64,000 nt of DNA from contig CAVTGV010000004.1 of the NCBI GenBank assembly GCA_963734365.1, positions 868,001 through 932,000 on the forward strand. Reading direction: 5' to 3'. This document shows, in pieces, positions 17,276 through 25,565 of the stretch (positions within the stretch are counted from its first letter, which is position 1; each line of letters starts with the position of its first letter). This DNA comes from JACVRW01 sp963734365. Its GTDB lineage: Bacteria; Actinomycetota; Thermoleophilia; Solirubrobacterales; Thermoleophilaceae. The position numbers and the translations under genes were made by a program. The notes below the pieces were generated by a model. The model did no database searches. It was not told the origin of the DNA and was given only the letters and a program-made list of their open reading frames with translations.

Positions 17276-17866
17276 CTAGGGCCTGCCCTCCGCCACGTCG
17301 CGCTCGAGCTCCTCGTCGGCTCGGGCCAGGGCCGCGATGTCGAGCAGATCCTGCTCGCGCCCGGCGGCGCGCTTCATGCGGATCAGGTCGTCCACCCCGG
17401 CCACCGCGACGTCGCGCCCGGAGATCTCCACCACCAGCGCCCGGCCGGCGAGGTCCTCGTAGGAAGCCGGCGCTCCCGCGGTCATCTCGATGTTGAGCAG
17501 GTCGAGCCTGCCGTAACGCGTGACGAGCGGAACCTGCGGTGCGCGTCTGAGCAGATTCGGATCGGTCACGTTCACGGGCCGTCTGGCCCTCCAGACCTCC
17601 GCCTCGAGATCGGCCAGGGCCTCCCCCAGCCGGCTCAGGTTGAGCGAGCTGGGGCGCGGGATCACGTCGAGGTCGCCGGTGCCCCGCAGATAGCCGTGCG
17701 CCTGTACCGCCACACCACCGACGATCACGAAATCGACGCCGAAACGCACCAGCGTCTCGAGGATCTCCTGAGGCTGAAAGTGACGCTCACCCGTCGCTAT
17801 CCCGTGCCTTCGCGCTGCGCCCGGCCGCCTCGAGCTGTCCCGCGAACTCGTTGAAGCGCAGTCCAC
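17276..17866 (-). CDS. MNT-type nucleotidyltransferase, partner of an XRE protein
   Basis: Nucleotidyltransferase core IVGGVAVQAHGYLRGTGDLDVI: the Gly-Gly pair plus DLD metal ligands as in minimal and AbiEii-like nucleotidyltransferases; a third carboxylate probably lies in GRLDLLNIE. The start is uncertain: the ATG used overlaps the XRE gene by 80 bases, while the next canonical start (GTG at 17749) would cut into the first helix. Pairs of XRE regulator and such a transferase are often toxin-antitoxin modules, but toxicity is inference. Confidence 0.75.
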   Translation of the reverse strand: MDCASTSSRDSSRRPGAARRHGIATGERHFQPQEILETLVRFGVDFVIVGGVAVQAHGYLRGTGDLDVIPRPSSLNLSRLGEALADLEAEVWRARRPVNVTDPNLLRRAPQVPLVTRYGRLDLLNIEMTAGAPASYEDLAGRALVVEISGRDVAVAGVDDLIRMKRAAGREQDLLDIAALARADEELERDVAEGRP

Positions 17867-18128
17867 CGTTGAGCCGCGCGCGTGCGCTCATGGCGCGATC
17901 TTGGAGCAGGTGCTCGGGGCGGTAGCGGCCGGGGAGCGGATGCGACGCTAGCTCCGGCTCCTCACCCATCGCCGTGAGGATCGAGCCGAGCCGCCCCCAG
18001 GTCACGTCCTCCTCGCCCCGCTCGATGCGCGCGATCGCGCTCTGGGACGTGCCCGCGCGCAGCGCGAGCCGACGCTGGGTCAGGCCCTTACGCTCACGCA
18101 GGTCACGGATCAGCTCTCCAGGAGTCAT
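17787..18128 (-). CDS. XRE-family helix-turn-helix protein
   Basis: 113 residues. Residues about 5-65 form a lambda-repressor-type HTH (LIRDLRERKGLTQRRLALRAG, TSQSAIARIERGEEDVTWGRL). The C-terminal tail (RLNGGLRFNEFAGQLEAAGR) may bind the partner transferase. ATG overlaps the phosphodiesterase stop as ATGA, and the gene runs into the nucleotidyltransferase, suggesting a coupled three-gene unit. Likely an antitoxin-like autorepressor, by context. Confidence 0.82.
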   Translation of the reverse strand: MTPGELIRDLRERKGLTQRRLALRAGTSQSAIARIERGEEDVTWGRLGSILTAMGEEPELASHPLPGRYRPEHLLQDRAMSARARLNGGLRFNEFAGQLEAAGRSAKARDSDG

Positions 18129-18646
18129 GATGCCGTAAACGGTATCAGCTCGAACTCGATCCGACCGTCGTCCACGCGGGCCATGCCCATCGTGTGTGCC
18201 GGGGCCCGGCGCCGCTCGGTGGGGCTCCCGGGGTTGAAGATCTGGAAGCCGTCCTCGGCGTGCTCGTGGAGCGGGAGATGCGAGTGGCCGAAGACCACCG
18301 CGTCCGCGCGGCGCCCGAAGTGGCGCCGCATGCGCTCCAGCCTCCCCCGGTTCGGACCGGCGTCGTGAACCAGCGCGACGCGGGCGCCCGCGGCCTCGAC
18401 GATGCGCGTGGTAGGCAGCCGGACCCGCAGCTCGGAGCTGTCCACGTTGCCGCACACGCCCAGGAGCGGCGGCCCGATGCGCTCGAGCTCCTCCAGGACC
18501 TCGAGCTCGGAGAAGTCCCCGGCGTGCAGCAGCAGGTCCGCTTCGGCGATGCGTGTCACGCACTCGTCTGGCAGCCGGCGGGCCCCCCGCGGCATGTGGG
18601 TGTCGGATATGACGGCGATCAACAAGGGCGGTCTACACTCAACCAC
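18125..18646 (-). CDS. YfcE/MJ0936-family metallophosphoesterase
   Basis: 173 residues. Calcineurin-like motifs in order: AVISDTHMP, LLLHAGDFSE, GVCGNVDSSE, VFGHSHLPLHE and FNPGSPTERR, so all metal ligands are present. Such small enzymes hydrolyse phosphodiesters; the physiological substrate is unknown. The first codons are doubtful: the ATG at 18646 is 4 bases from the divergent tRNA gene, and a TTG about 8 codons later is an alternative. Confidence 0.88.
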   Translation of the reverse strand: MVECRPPLLIAVISDTHMPRGARRLPDECVTRIAEADLLLHAGDFSELEVLEELERIGPPLLGVCGNVDSSELRVRLPTTRIVEAAGARVALVHDAGPNRGRLERMRRHFGRRADAVVFGHSHLPLHEHAEDGFQIFNPGSPTERRRAPAHTMGMARVDDGRIEFELIPFTAS

Positions 18647-18650
18647 GCTC

Positions 18651-18723
18651 GCGCCCGTAGCTCAGTGGATAGAGCGCTGCCCTCCGGAGGCAGAAGTCGC
18701 AGGTTCGAATCCTGCCGGGCGCG
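18651..18723 (+). tRNA. tRNA-Arg (anticodon CCG)
   Basis: Complete cloverleaf: acceptor GCGCCCG/CGGGCGC, D-arm GCTC..GAGC, anticodon stem CTGCC/GGCAG with loop CTCCGGA (anticodon CCG), T-arm GCAGG-TTCGAAT-CCTGC, discriminator G. CCA is not encoded. Reads CGG codons. Its 3' half is repeated in degenerate form at 39816, and an integrase remnant abuts it, marking it as an attachment site. Confidence 0.97.
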
Positions 18724-18735
18724 TTCCGGGAAACG

Positions 18736-18960
18736 CGCTCTCCGAGCGGGTTTCGGCGCTGTGGGAGCCATCGCGTGGGCGTCGAGCGACAGCGCAAAGG
18801 CTGGATCGGTGTGCCCCAGCTCAGCCATCACCACCGGCGGCGGTTCCCCGGTCGCGTACAGCACAGACGCAAAGCCGCGCCCCAGACCGTGCGGGGTCAG
18901 TCCACGAAGCGGAGTCTCGTCACGACTTTGGAGCCGCTCATTGGCGCGCTATATGGAGCG
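18736..18960 (-). pseudogene. Tyrosine recombinase (phage-type integrase) C-terminal remnant
   Basis: On the minus strand the open stretch below a TAG at 18951 reads RANERLQ..PLRGLTPHGLGRGFASVLY, then PPPVVMAELGHTDPAFALS and LDAHAM. This is the end of a site-specific integrase: compare the family pattern LTPHGLRRTFASLLYA, GHTDP, YAHAM. The catalytic Arg of HxLR is Gly, and the nucleophilic Tyr is replaced (LDAHAM), so it is inactive; everything upstream is lost. It lies directly inside the tRNA-Arg site. Confidence 0.8.
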
Positions 18961-18990
18961 GTTGAGCGACCCGTCCCGCTGCGGAGGCGA

Positions 18991-20175
18991 TCAGCCGCCG
19001 AAGTTCACCACCTGATCGCCCAGCGGCATGCGATGGCGGTAGGAGCCCTTCAGCCTGCCGCCGTCGATGGCCGCCACCTGCCCGTCGTTGAGGGCATCGT
19101 TGTCGGTCAGGAGTCCCTGACCGGTGAAACTCGAGAAGACGAACGGGAGGCCATTGGACTGGAGCGGCGAGGGGCCGTCCATGATGTGGAAGTGGAGGTG
19201 CGGCGAGTCGGTGTTGCCGGTGTTGCCGAGCAGGCCCAGTACCTGACCCTTGCGCACACGGTCGCCCTTGCCGACCCGGAGACCGCCGGGCTGCAGGTGG
19301 GCGTAGAACGCATAGCGGCCCTTGCTGATCTTCACCACGATGTAGTTCCCGCCGGCCGTGCTCACGGTCTGGCCAGTGGGCAGCGTCCCGGGCGTCTGCT
19401 CGGACTGGCCGGTCTGCACCGCCACCACCCTGCCGCGCGCGACCGCATGAATACGAGCGCCGAAGAACCCCCAGCTGGAGAAGTCGGGGATCGGCCCCTC
19501 GTACAGCCGGCCGTTGGCGTTGAGCTGGGAGAAATCGATCGCGAAGCGCTCGGGCGCATGCACGGTCCCGTCGATCGAGAGCGTCGCGCCGCGATGGGCG
19601 TTGATCGGGTCGCAACAGCCGTTGCGGACCAGCCAGCCCGCCCCTCGCACCGGCGGAGCGATCTCGATCGCCCGCTTCTGCCCCACCCTGGTGGGAACGC
19701 CCACGAAGGCGATCTTCTGATCGGGCTGCCCGGCGGCACGGACGGTCAGCTCGAAGCCGTGAGTCAGGCGCTTGGGCGTGGCCGCCCGCCTCGGGTAGGT
19801 CACATCCATGAACAGCAGCGCACTCCCGCCCCCGGGGATGGCCGGGCCACCGCCGCCGGGGACCCGCAACAGCCTCTCCAGCCGGCCACCCTGGACGGCC
19901 GCGCCGAATGACCCGCCGCGCGCACGGGGCTGCACCCGGTCGATCGCCACCTCAGATGGGCTCTGATTGACGATCGTTATCTCGTAGGCGAGATGCTTCC
20001 TCCCGTCCGCGCCCACCACCGCACTGGGCGCATGGTCGATCCTCATACCCAGCGGAGCCAGGACCGCCTCCTTGTCGGGACGAGCCGCGGCGGGACCGGC
20101 CGCGACCAGCACCGCCAGCAACCCTCCGATCGCGACCATGGACAGGCGCAGGATCCGGCGCGAATGAAGGGTCAT
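18991..20175 (-). CDS. Secreted M23-family peptidase
   Basis: 394 residues. N-terminal signal peptide (RILRLSMVAIGGLLAVLVAA then AAARP). C-terminal LytM/M23 domain at about 230-370 with YAFYAHLQPGG, GDRVRKGQVLGLLGNTGN and the zinc motif HLHFH. The usual upstream zinc His is not obvious, so peptidase activity is uncertain. The middle resembles an immunoglobulin-like region. Probably acts on cell-wall peptides. Encoded on the strand opposite to the tRNA. Confidence 0.88.
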   Translation of the reverse strand: MTLHSRRILRLSMVAIGGLLAVLVAAGPAAARPDKEAVLAPLGMRIDHAPSAVVGADGRKHLAYEITIVNQSPSEVAIDRVQPRARGGSFGAAVQGGRLERLLRVPGGGGPAIPGGGSALLFMDVTYPRRAATPKRLTHGFELTVRAAGQPDQKIAFVGVPTRVGQKRAIEIAPPVRGAGWLVRNGCCDPINAHRGATLSIDGTVHAPERFAIDFSQLNANGRLYEGPIPDFSSWGFFGARIHAVARGRVVAVQTGQSEQTPGTLPTGQTVSTAGGNYIVVKISKGRYAFYAHLQPGGLRVGKGDRVRKGQVLGLLGNTGNTDSPHLHFHIMDGPSPLQSNGLPFVFSSFTGQGLLTDNDALNDGQVAAIDGGRLKGSYRHRMPLGDQVVNFGG

Positions 20176-20312
20176 GGCAGCGCAGCCTAACGCCTGAGTC
20201 GTTCACGGCGACGCTGGTGCTGCAGCTCAGGACGAGCAGCCAGACGGCTACACATGAGGTCGCTTCTCCTCGTCGCGCAAACGGGGAGAAGTGCGCTGGC
20301 CATACTCCGTTC

Positions 20313-20651
20313 ATGCGCGCGCCACTGATTGAGTTTCCGGCTGACGATCCCGATCGCGCCCGACGGTTCTGGCACGGAGTTCTCGGCATCACCCTCGCGC
20401 CGCGTCCCGCCGTGGCCGGAGCGGGGTGGCAGACCGACACCGACGAGCTGCGCCTCGGAGTCCACGAGCGTGGGTCTGGCCCTGGCGACACCGCCTGCCT
20501 GGCTTACTTCACCGTCGCCGACCTGGCCACGGCACTGGAGCGTGTGCGCGAGCTGGGCGGGTCGGTCATCCATCCCGGCGATCGCTGGGCTGTGTGCCGG
20601 GACTCCGAGGGCAGCCCCTTCGCGCTCGCCGCCGCGGAGGTCGGCGACTAG
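20313..20651 (+). CDS. VOC/glyoxalase-fold protein
   Basis: 112 residues from an ATG at 20313 (MRAPLIEFPADDPDRARRFW); the frame extends upstream without conservation. One VOC module pair: the RARRFWHGVLGI helix and the C-terminal strand RDSEGSPFALA. Family members bind a metal and act in resistance, dioxygenation or epimerisation; no specific substrate can be named. A TACTCC -10-like element lies close before the ATG. Confidence 0.75.
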   Translation: MRAPLIEFPADDPDRARRFWHGVLGITLAPRPAVAGAGWQTDTDELRLGVHERGSGPGDTACLAYFTVADLATALERVRELGGSVIHPGDRWAVCRDSEGSPFALAAAEVGD

Positions 20652-20801
20652 CACCGGATGCTCGCAACGCGCTTCCTGTCGGCCCAGGCAGCCTGCCCGA
20701 CGGACTAGCTTCCCGCGACGAAGGAATACGGGAGGCGTGGGGCCGGTTGATGTGGTCCATGCTCGACCCCTTAGCGTGAACAGCTACCGATAGGAGTCGC
20801 C

Positions 20802-21347
20802 GTGCCGAAGGACCTCTTCAGACCGCAGCTCGGCGCGCCGCACCATTGCGCCTACGTCGTCGAGAACATCGAGACGACCGTGAGCCGCCTGGTCGATCAA
20901 CTCGGCGCTGGGCCGTTCTTCGTGATCGAGAACGTGCCGCTGGAGAACGTCCTCTCGCGCGGTGAGCCGGCGGAGTTCGTTCACAACTCGGCTTTCGGCT
21001 ACTGCGGCGACGGCGCGATCGAGCTGATCGAAACCGTAAGCCTGGCGCCCGAGCGCGTAGAGAAGCGGTTCTCCGCTCCGCTGCCGCGGATCCAGCACGT
21101 CGCCTACGTCGTGCCGTCAACGGAGGTAGTCGGTTTGCGAAGCACGCTCGACGAGCGAGGTCTGCCGCAGTACGTGAGTACTTGGCTCGGCGCAGTCGAG
21201 ACCACTCTCCACGATGCCTCCGCGGCCCTGGGGCACGACATCGAGATCCATGCCGACAACGAGGGTCTGCACGACTTCTTCGCGATGGTGAGGGGCGCCG
21301 CTGAGGGTTGGGATGGCTCGGAACCGCTGCGCTCGGTAAAGAGCTGA
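20802..21347 (+). CDS. VOC-superfamily protein, glyoxalase/epimerase type
   Basis: 181 residues, GTG start with ATAGGAGTC ribosome site. N-terminal HHCAYVVENIETTVSRLVDQLG and a second half beginning IQHVAYVVPSTEV are the two VOC repeats; the C-terminus IEIHADNEGLHDFFAMVR is typical of hypothetical members that resemble methylmalonyl-CoA epimerase. Potential metal ligands are the two His and a Glu (GAIELIE). Substrate unknown. Confidence 0.78.
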   Translation: MPKDLFRPQLGAPHHCAYVVENIETTVSRLVDQLGAGPFFVIENVPLENVLSRGEPAEFVHNSAFGYCGDGAIELIETVSLAPERVEKRFSAPLPRIQHVAYVVPSTEVVGLRSTLDERGLPQYVSTWLGAVETTLHDASAALGHDIEIHADNEGLHDFFAMVRGAAEGWDGSEPLRSVKS

Positions 21348-21469
21348 GCGCTTAGCCAGCGTCCTCGAGGCTGTTGCGCCGCGCGTGTCTCGCGGTCACT
21401 GCGGTATCAGCTGCAGGGCACGAGCGACCGCGCCGAGGCCGTGCTGATCGCGACGGACCGCGGCTGGCT

Positions 21470-21636
21470 CTACTCAGCCCAGTCGAGCTTGTGGACCTCG
21501 AAGTCGGTGATCTGTGGCTCGGGGAAGTTGGCCTGCTCCAGCGCTTCTCCTAGGCCCGACTGCATGTAGCGGTCGATCGCCTCGGTCGACTGGTCGAGAG
21601 TTGCCCCTGGCACGTCGTAGATACGAGATCAGCTGA
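21470..21636 (-). pseudogene. Internally deleted ABM-like (dimeric alpha/beta barrel) small protein
   Basis: Minus-strand frame ending TAG at 21470 reads RIYDVPGATLDQ directly joined to IDRYMQSGLGEALEQANF and TDFEVHKLDWAE. In the intact family (about 95 residues, antibiotic-biosynthesis-monooxygenase-like fold) the first piece is the N-terminus and the second the C-terminus; roughly 40 residues between are missing, and a TGA precedes the fragment. The rest of 21348-21750 shows no convincing gene. Confidence 0.5.
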
Positions 21637-21750
21637 AGCCCACTCGGCCCTATTCGCCCCTAGCAGGCACTCCCGGTTCGAATCCGTTTCGCTCAGACAT
21701 CTGGCCTTCCCTCCGACCCCCGGCCTTGCCCCAGATGTGAGCGAACACGG

Positions 21751-23466
21751 TCAGCGGGCCTGCGCCCGTTTCGGCTGCACGGCGCCGGCGCGGAGCGCCT
21801 CGTGTATCGAGCGGACGACCAGGGCGCCGTCCCCGACGGCCGATGCCACTCGCTTGGTCGAGCCGCACCGCACGTCGCCGACGGCGAAGAGGTTACGTCG
21901 GGTGGTCTCCAGGAGCAGGGGCTGGCGGTCGTCGCCGTCTCGATGCTGGGCGAAGCTGTCGTGATGTCGCGCATCGTCGCCGGTGACGATGAAGCCCTTG
22001 TCGTCGAGGCCGACCAAGCCCTCCACGTCTTCGGTTCGCGGAAATGCGCCGATCATCGCGTAGACGGCCTTGGCTTCGAGTCGGCGCTCGCTTTGATCCC
22101 GGCCCAGGAGCGTGACCGCCTCGAGATCGTCATCGCCGTGTAGGGCGCTCAATTCGAAACCCTCACATACCTCGATGTTCTCGGCGGCCTCGATGCGATC
22201 GATCAGATAGCGCGACATCGTCGCGCCCAGGGCGCGACGAACCACCAGGTAGACGCGGCGGGCGTAAGCGGCGAGGTTGATCGTCGCCTGGCCCGCCGAA
22301 TTGCCGCCCCCAACCACGATCGCGTCCTCGCCCGAGGCGTGTAGAGCCTCGAGGTGAGTGGCCGCGTAGTAGAGGGCCCGGCCCTCGAAGCGCTCCGCTC
22401 CTTTCGCCGGCAAGCGTCGATAGTCCGCACCGGTGGCGAGCACCACGCAACGAGCGCGCACCTCCTGGCCGTCGCCCAAGACAAGATCCCAGAGTCCATC
22501 CGTCGTGGACTCGAGAAGGCGACATCCTTCATGAGCGCTCGAGATGACAGCGCCGAACTTGCGCGCCTGCAACGTCGCCCGCTGGGCCAAGTCCCACCCC
22601 GACAGGCCCGTCGGAAAGCCGAGATAGTTCTCGATCCGAGCGCTGGTTCCGGCCTGGCCTCCGGGGGCGAAGCGCTCGATGACCAGCGTGCTCAGCCCTT
22701 CCGACGACGCGTACACCGCGGTGGCCAAGCCGGCCGGACCCGCCCCGAGCACAACGACGTCGAAGGTCCGCTTATCGACTTGGGCGCGCAGGCCGAGTTC
22801 GTCGGCGACCTGCGTGATCGTCGGGCACCGGAGCACGTTGTGCGTGCGGACCAGCACCGGGCTCTCTTCCGGTCGGATGCCGAGTCGCTGGAGCAGCGCC
22901 TGGCTTTCGGCGTCGGTGTCGATGTCGTGCCAGCTGAACGGGACCAGGTTGCGCTCGAGCAGCTCACGAATCGCGAAGGCCTCGCCAGATGAGGGGCTGC
23001 CGATAAGCAGCTCATAGCCGTACCCCTCGCCTTTCAGCCATTCACGCCGGGTGATCATGGTCCGAAGGAGCAGGTCGCCGAGCTCCGTGGAGCTCGCAAC
23101 CACTCCGCGCAGCTCATCGGGCGGTAGGACGAGGATCGAGCTCTCCTCCGCGATGACGCCGCGGGCGAGGGTCGGCTCGCCCGTGAACATGGATATATCG
23201 GCGGCGAAGGTCCCCGGTTGGCACTGGGTGAAGTAGCGATCCCCGTCGGGCTGGCGGTCGATGACGTCGATCGCCCCTTCGAGCACGACGAAGAAGGGCG
23301 TATCGCGCTGGGCCTGCTCGAAGAGGACTTCGCCCCGGGCGAGGGACAGGATCTCGCCACGCGCAGCCAACTCATCGATCTGTGCCGGCGAGAGATGCGG
23401 GAAGAGAACAGGATCGTCCGGATCCAGGAAGCCTGGGACTCGGGGCGGTGTTATGTACTCGCTCAC
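21751..23466 (-). CDS. Cyclic-nucleotide-binding domain fused to a thioredoxin-reductase-like flavoprotein
   Basis: 571 residues. Residues about 20-140: CNMP-binding fold (GEVLFEQAQRDTPFFVVLEG, FAADISMFTGEPTLARGV). About 150-225: thioredoxin-like segment. From 236: FAD motif VVLGAGPAGLATAVYAS (GAGPAG at 241-246), GGQAG, RIENYLGFPTGLSG, NADPH motif VVGGGNSAGQAT, and NLFAVGDVRCGSTKRV. The redox CxxC of thioredoxin reductase is absent (YAATHLEA in its place), so it cannot reduce thioredoxin in the usual way. GTG start with TATAAC 9 bases upstream. Confidence 0.88.
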   Translation of the reverse strand: MSEYITPPRVPGFLDPDDPVLFPHLSPAQIDELAARGEILSLARGEVLFEQAQRDTPFFVVLEGAIDVIDRQPDGDRYFTQCQPGTFAADISMFTGEPTLARGVIAEESSILVLPPDELRGVVASSTELGDLLLRTMITRREWLKGEGYGYELLIGSPSSGEAFAIRELLERNLVPFSWHDIDTDAESQALLQRLGIRPEESPVLVRTHNVLRCPTITQVADELGLRAQVDKRTFDVVVLGAGPAGLATAVYASSEGLSTLVIERFAPGGQAGTSARIENYLGFPTGLSGWDLAQRATLQARKFGAVISSAHEGCRLLESTTDGLWDLVLGDGQEVRARCVVLATGADYRRLPAKGAERFEGRALYYAATHLEALHASGEDAIVVGGGNSAGQATINLAAYARRVYLVVRRALGATMSRYLIDRIEAAENIEVCEGFELSALHGDDDLEAVTLLGRDQSERRLEAKAVYAMIGAFPRTEDVEGLVGLDDKGFIVTGDDARHHDSFAQHRDGDDRQPLLLETTRRNLFAVGDVRCGSTKRVASAVGDGALVVRSIHEALRAGAVQPKRAQAR

Positions 23467-23571
23467 AGTCGAGCTGTTATACCGGCCGACAGTTCCTCGG
23501 CCTCGTCCCAGCCCGGATCCCGGGAGCCTCGTCGCCAGGCCATTCCACGCGCTCACCGGTACGTTCCTCGT

Positions 23572-24333
23572 GTGGCCGAGGAGCAGTACGGGACGCTTGC
23601 CGAGGTCTACGAGTGGCTTGTGCCCGATGAGCTGCTTGAGCCGGAGAGCCAGGTCGGAGCCTTCGCCGACGTCGTCGGCGAGCTCCCGCCGGGAGCCCGC
23701 GTGCTCGACTGCGCCGCGGGGACAGGCGAGCTTGCGGTGGGCCTCGCTCTGCGCGGCTTCGATGTCACGGCCACCGACGCGAGCCACGTGATGCTCGAGC
23801 GCGCGCGCTCTCTCGGCCATGCGCGCGGCGTCGAGGTGCAGGCCGAGGCGTGCCCTTGGGAGGAGCTCGAGGGCCGAGGGTGGGACGCCTCTTTTCACGC
23901 GGTCTTCTGCGTCGGGAACTCGCTCCCCCACGCCCGGGGCGAGGCCGCTCGTCGCCGTGCGCTGGCTGCGATGGCGAGCGTTCTGCGTCCCGCCGGGGCG
24001 CTCGTGGTCGCTACCCGGAACTGGGACGCCCAGCGCGCGCGGGGCTCGCGGCTCGAGGTCTTCCCTCGCCTCGTCCGCCGGCGCGGCCTCGGCGGCGTCG
24101 TGATGTACGCCTGGACGATCGCCGAGAGCTGGGAGGAGGCGCACGAGATGGACATCGCGGTCGCCCTGCTGCGCGAGAGCGGCCTGGCGGTCCACCGCGA
24201 GCGCATGCCGTTCTGGCCCTTCCGACGCGAGACGCTCGACGCCGAGCTGCGCGCCGCCGGAATGAAACCCGTCGCGAGCACCTGGGCGGCGGACAGCGAC
24301 CGTTACTTCGTGCTCGCCCGGCGCGCGAGGTGA
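23572..24333 (+). CDS. Class I SAM-dependent methyltransferase
   Basis: 253 residues from GTG at 23572 (VAEEQYGTLAEVYEWLVP); upstream in-frame sequence antisense to the flavoprotein is not part of it. SAM motif I VLDCAAGTGELAVGLA near residue 45, acidic motif II VTATDASHVML, then FHAVFCVGNSLPHAR and LRPAGALVVATRNW. Small-molecule methyltransferase by fold; substrate unknown. Divergent from the CNMP flavoprotein with 105 bases between start codons. Confidence 0.83.
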   Translation: MAEEQYGTLAEVYEWLVPDELLEPESQVGAFADVVGELPPGARVLDCAAGTGELAVGLALRGFDVTATDASHVMLERARSLGHARGVEVQAEACPWEELEGRGWDASFHAVFCVGNSLPHARGEAARRRALAAMASVLRPAGALVVATRNWDAQRARGSRLEVFPRLVRRRGLGGVVMYAWTIAESWEEAHEMDIAVALLRESGLAVHRERMPFWPFRRETLDAELRAAGMKPVASTWAADSDRYFVLARRAR

Positions 24334-24402
24334 CTGCAGATGGCTAGCGAGCTCGCGTAGCTAAAAATCGGTGGGCTACAGGCGCGGCAAGGCGCCGGAG
24401 CG

Positions 24403-25320
24403 TCAGCCTGCCGACTTCAGGAACGTTCGGAAGTCGCCTACGGGCCCGAGGTGCGTCAGTTTGTCGGGGTTGACGATCGAGCGGATGCTCATGATTTGAC
24501 CGCCGGCGATATCGAGCGCCCATACGCCGATCAGCCGCTGCTGGCCGTCGAGAAGGAGCGCTCCGGGGCCGCCGTTGACCTCGACGGGGCGCAACGACAC
24601 GCCGGGGGCCCGCGCGATCCGGCGAAGCCAGTTGACCAGCGTGCGCGCGACGCGGGTGCGGCCCCGGAACGTCCGCGCGAGCGTCGGAACCTTGCCACCG
24701 CCGTCGCCGGTCAGCTGCACGTCTGAGGCGAGCAGCGCCTCGAGCCCAGCGAGATCACCTTGCTCGGCGGCCGCAAAAAACCGGGCTGCCAGCTGCTCCT
24801 GCTTCTCGCGCGTCGTTTGGAAGCGGGGTCGGCGCTGCTCGACGTGGCGTCTGGCACGGGTGGCGAGCTGGCGCACGTTGTCCTCGCTCTTGCCGACGAT
24901 CGCCGCGACCTCCGCGAACTGGTAGCCGAACACATCGTGGAGCAGCAGCACGGCGCGTTGCTCGGGGGACAGGCGTTCCAGCATCACCAGCATGGCCAGC
25001 GACAGCGAGTCGGCCGTCTCGGCGTGCCGGGCCGGATCATCCTGGCTGTCGGTCACGATCGGCTCGGGCAGCCACTCGCCGACGTAGCGCTCACGGCGGG
25101 CGCGCGCGGAGCGCAGCTCGTTGATCGCCAGCCGGGTGGTCACGGTGGCGACGAACGCGTGCGGCGAAGCTATCCGCTCGCCGGCCTGGAGGGCTTGATG
25201 GATCCGCAGCAGAGCTTCCTGCACCACGTCCTCGGCCTCGGAGACACTGCCGAGCATCCGGTAGGCGATCGCGAACGCGACCGGGCGCAGCTCGTCGAGC
25301 AGCTGCTCGCGCTCGGTCAC
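24403..25320 (-). CDS. ECF41-family (SigJ-like) RNA polymerase sigma factor
   Basis: 305 residues from a GTG (VTEREQLLDELRP). Sigma2 (AYRMLGSVSEAEDVVQEA), sigma4 (LSPEQRAVLLLHDVFGYQFAEVA), then a SnoaL-like C-terminal extension. The ECF41 signatures are all there: WLPEP after sigma2, DGGGK in the extension and NPDKL near the end. In this family the extension replaces an anti-sigma factor and tunes activity. The usual partner gene (decarboxylase, oxidoreductase or epimerase) is not adjacent. A second member lies at 49420. Confidence 0.92.
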   Translation of the reverse strand: MTEREQLLDELRPVAFAIAYRMLGSVSEAEDVVQEALLRIHQALQAGERIASPHAFVATVTTRLAINELRSARARRERYVGEWLPEPIVTDSQDDPARHAETADSLSLAMLVMLERLSPEQRAVLLLHDVFGYQFAEVAAIVGKSEDNVRQLATRARRHVEQRRPRFQTTREKQEQLAARFFAAAEQGDLAGLEALLASDVQLTGDGGGKVPTLARTFRGRTRVARTLVNWLRRIARAPGVSLRPVEVNGGPGALLLDGQQRLIGVWALDIAGGQIMSIRSIVNPDKLTHLGPVGDFRTFLKSAG

Positions 25321-25336
25321 GCCGCCGCGAGCCCCC

Positions 25337-25364
25337 CACGCCAGCTGGGGTCCGCCGGGTGACA
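25337..25364 (-). promoter_or_regulatory. Candidate ECF41-type promoter of the sigma gene
   Basis: TGTCACC (25364-25358), 17-base spacer, CGTG (25340-25337), 17 bases before the GTG start. It resembles TGTCACA-N16-CGTC with one change in each box and one extra spacer base. It lies within an 8-bp inverted repeat AGCTGGGG/CCCCAGCT (25343-25350, 25365-25372). Confidence 0.4.
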
Positions 25365-25565
25365 CCCCAGCTCGCGCACGACCTCCGCGTTCAATGGACG
25401 GCGGGCGTAGGTCGTCACCAGCGCGCCCGGACTCGCTGGCAAACAGCCGCTCGCCGATCGCGAGGCGAGGCGGCGGCCACGATCCCGCGCGCCGGCGCCG
25501 CCAGAGATGCTCAATCTCAGCGGCGCGAGGCGCGATCGAGGCGCTAAGCCGTTTCCGCTCCGCAA

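Noticed and set aside
18619..18735. Protein-coding frame across the tRNA-Arg gene (minus strand)
   Set aside because: The DSNLRLLPPEG-type peptide is the well-known translation artefact of a tRNA; only the part beyond the tRNA matches integrase.
21675..21685. GGTTCGAATCC resembling a tRNA T-loop
   Set aside because: The flanking bases cannot form a T-stem (CCCGG faces CGTTT-type sequence), and no cloverleaf or second att copy can be built.
23218..23571. Upstream extension of the methyltransferase frame
   Set aside because: It overlaps the divergent flavoprotein gene antisense and lacks methyltransferase sequence; GTG 23572 gives the natural N-terminus.
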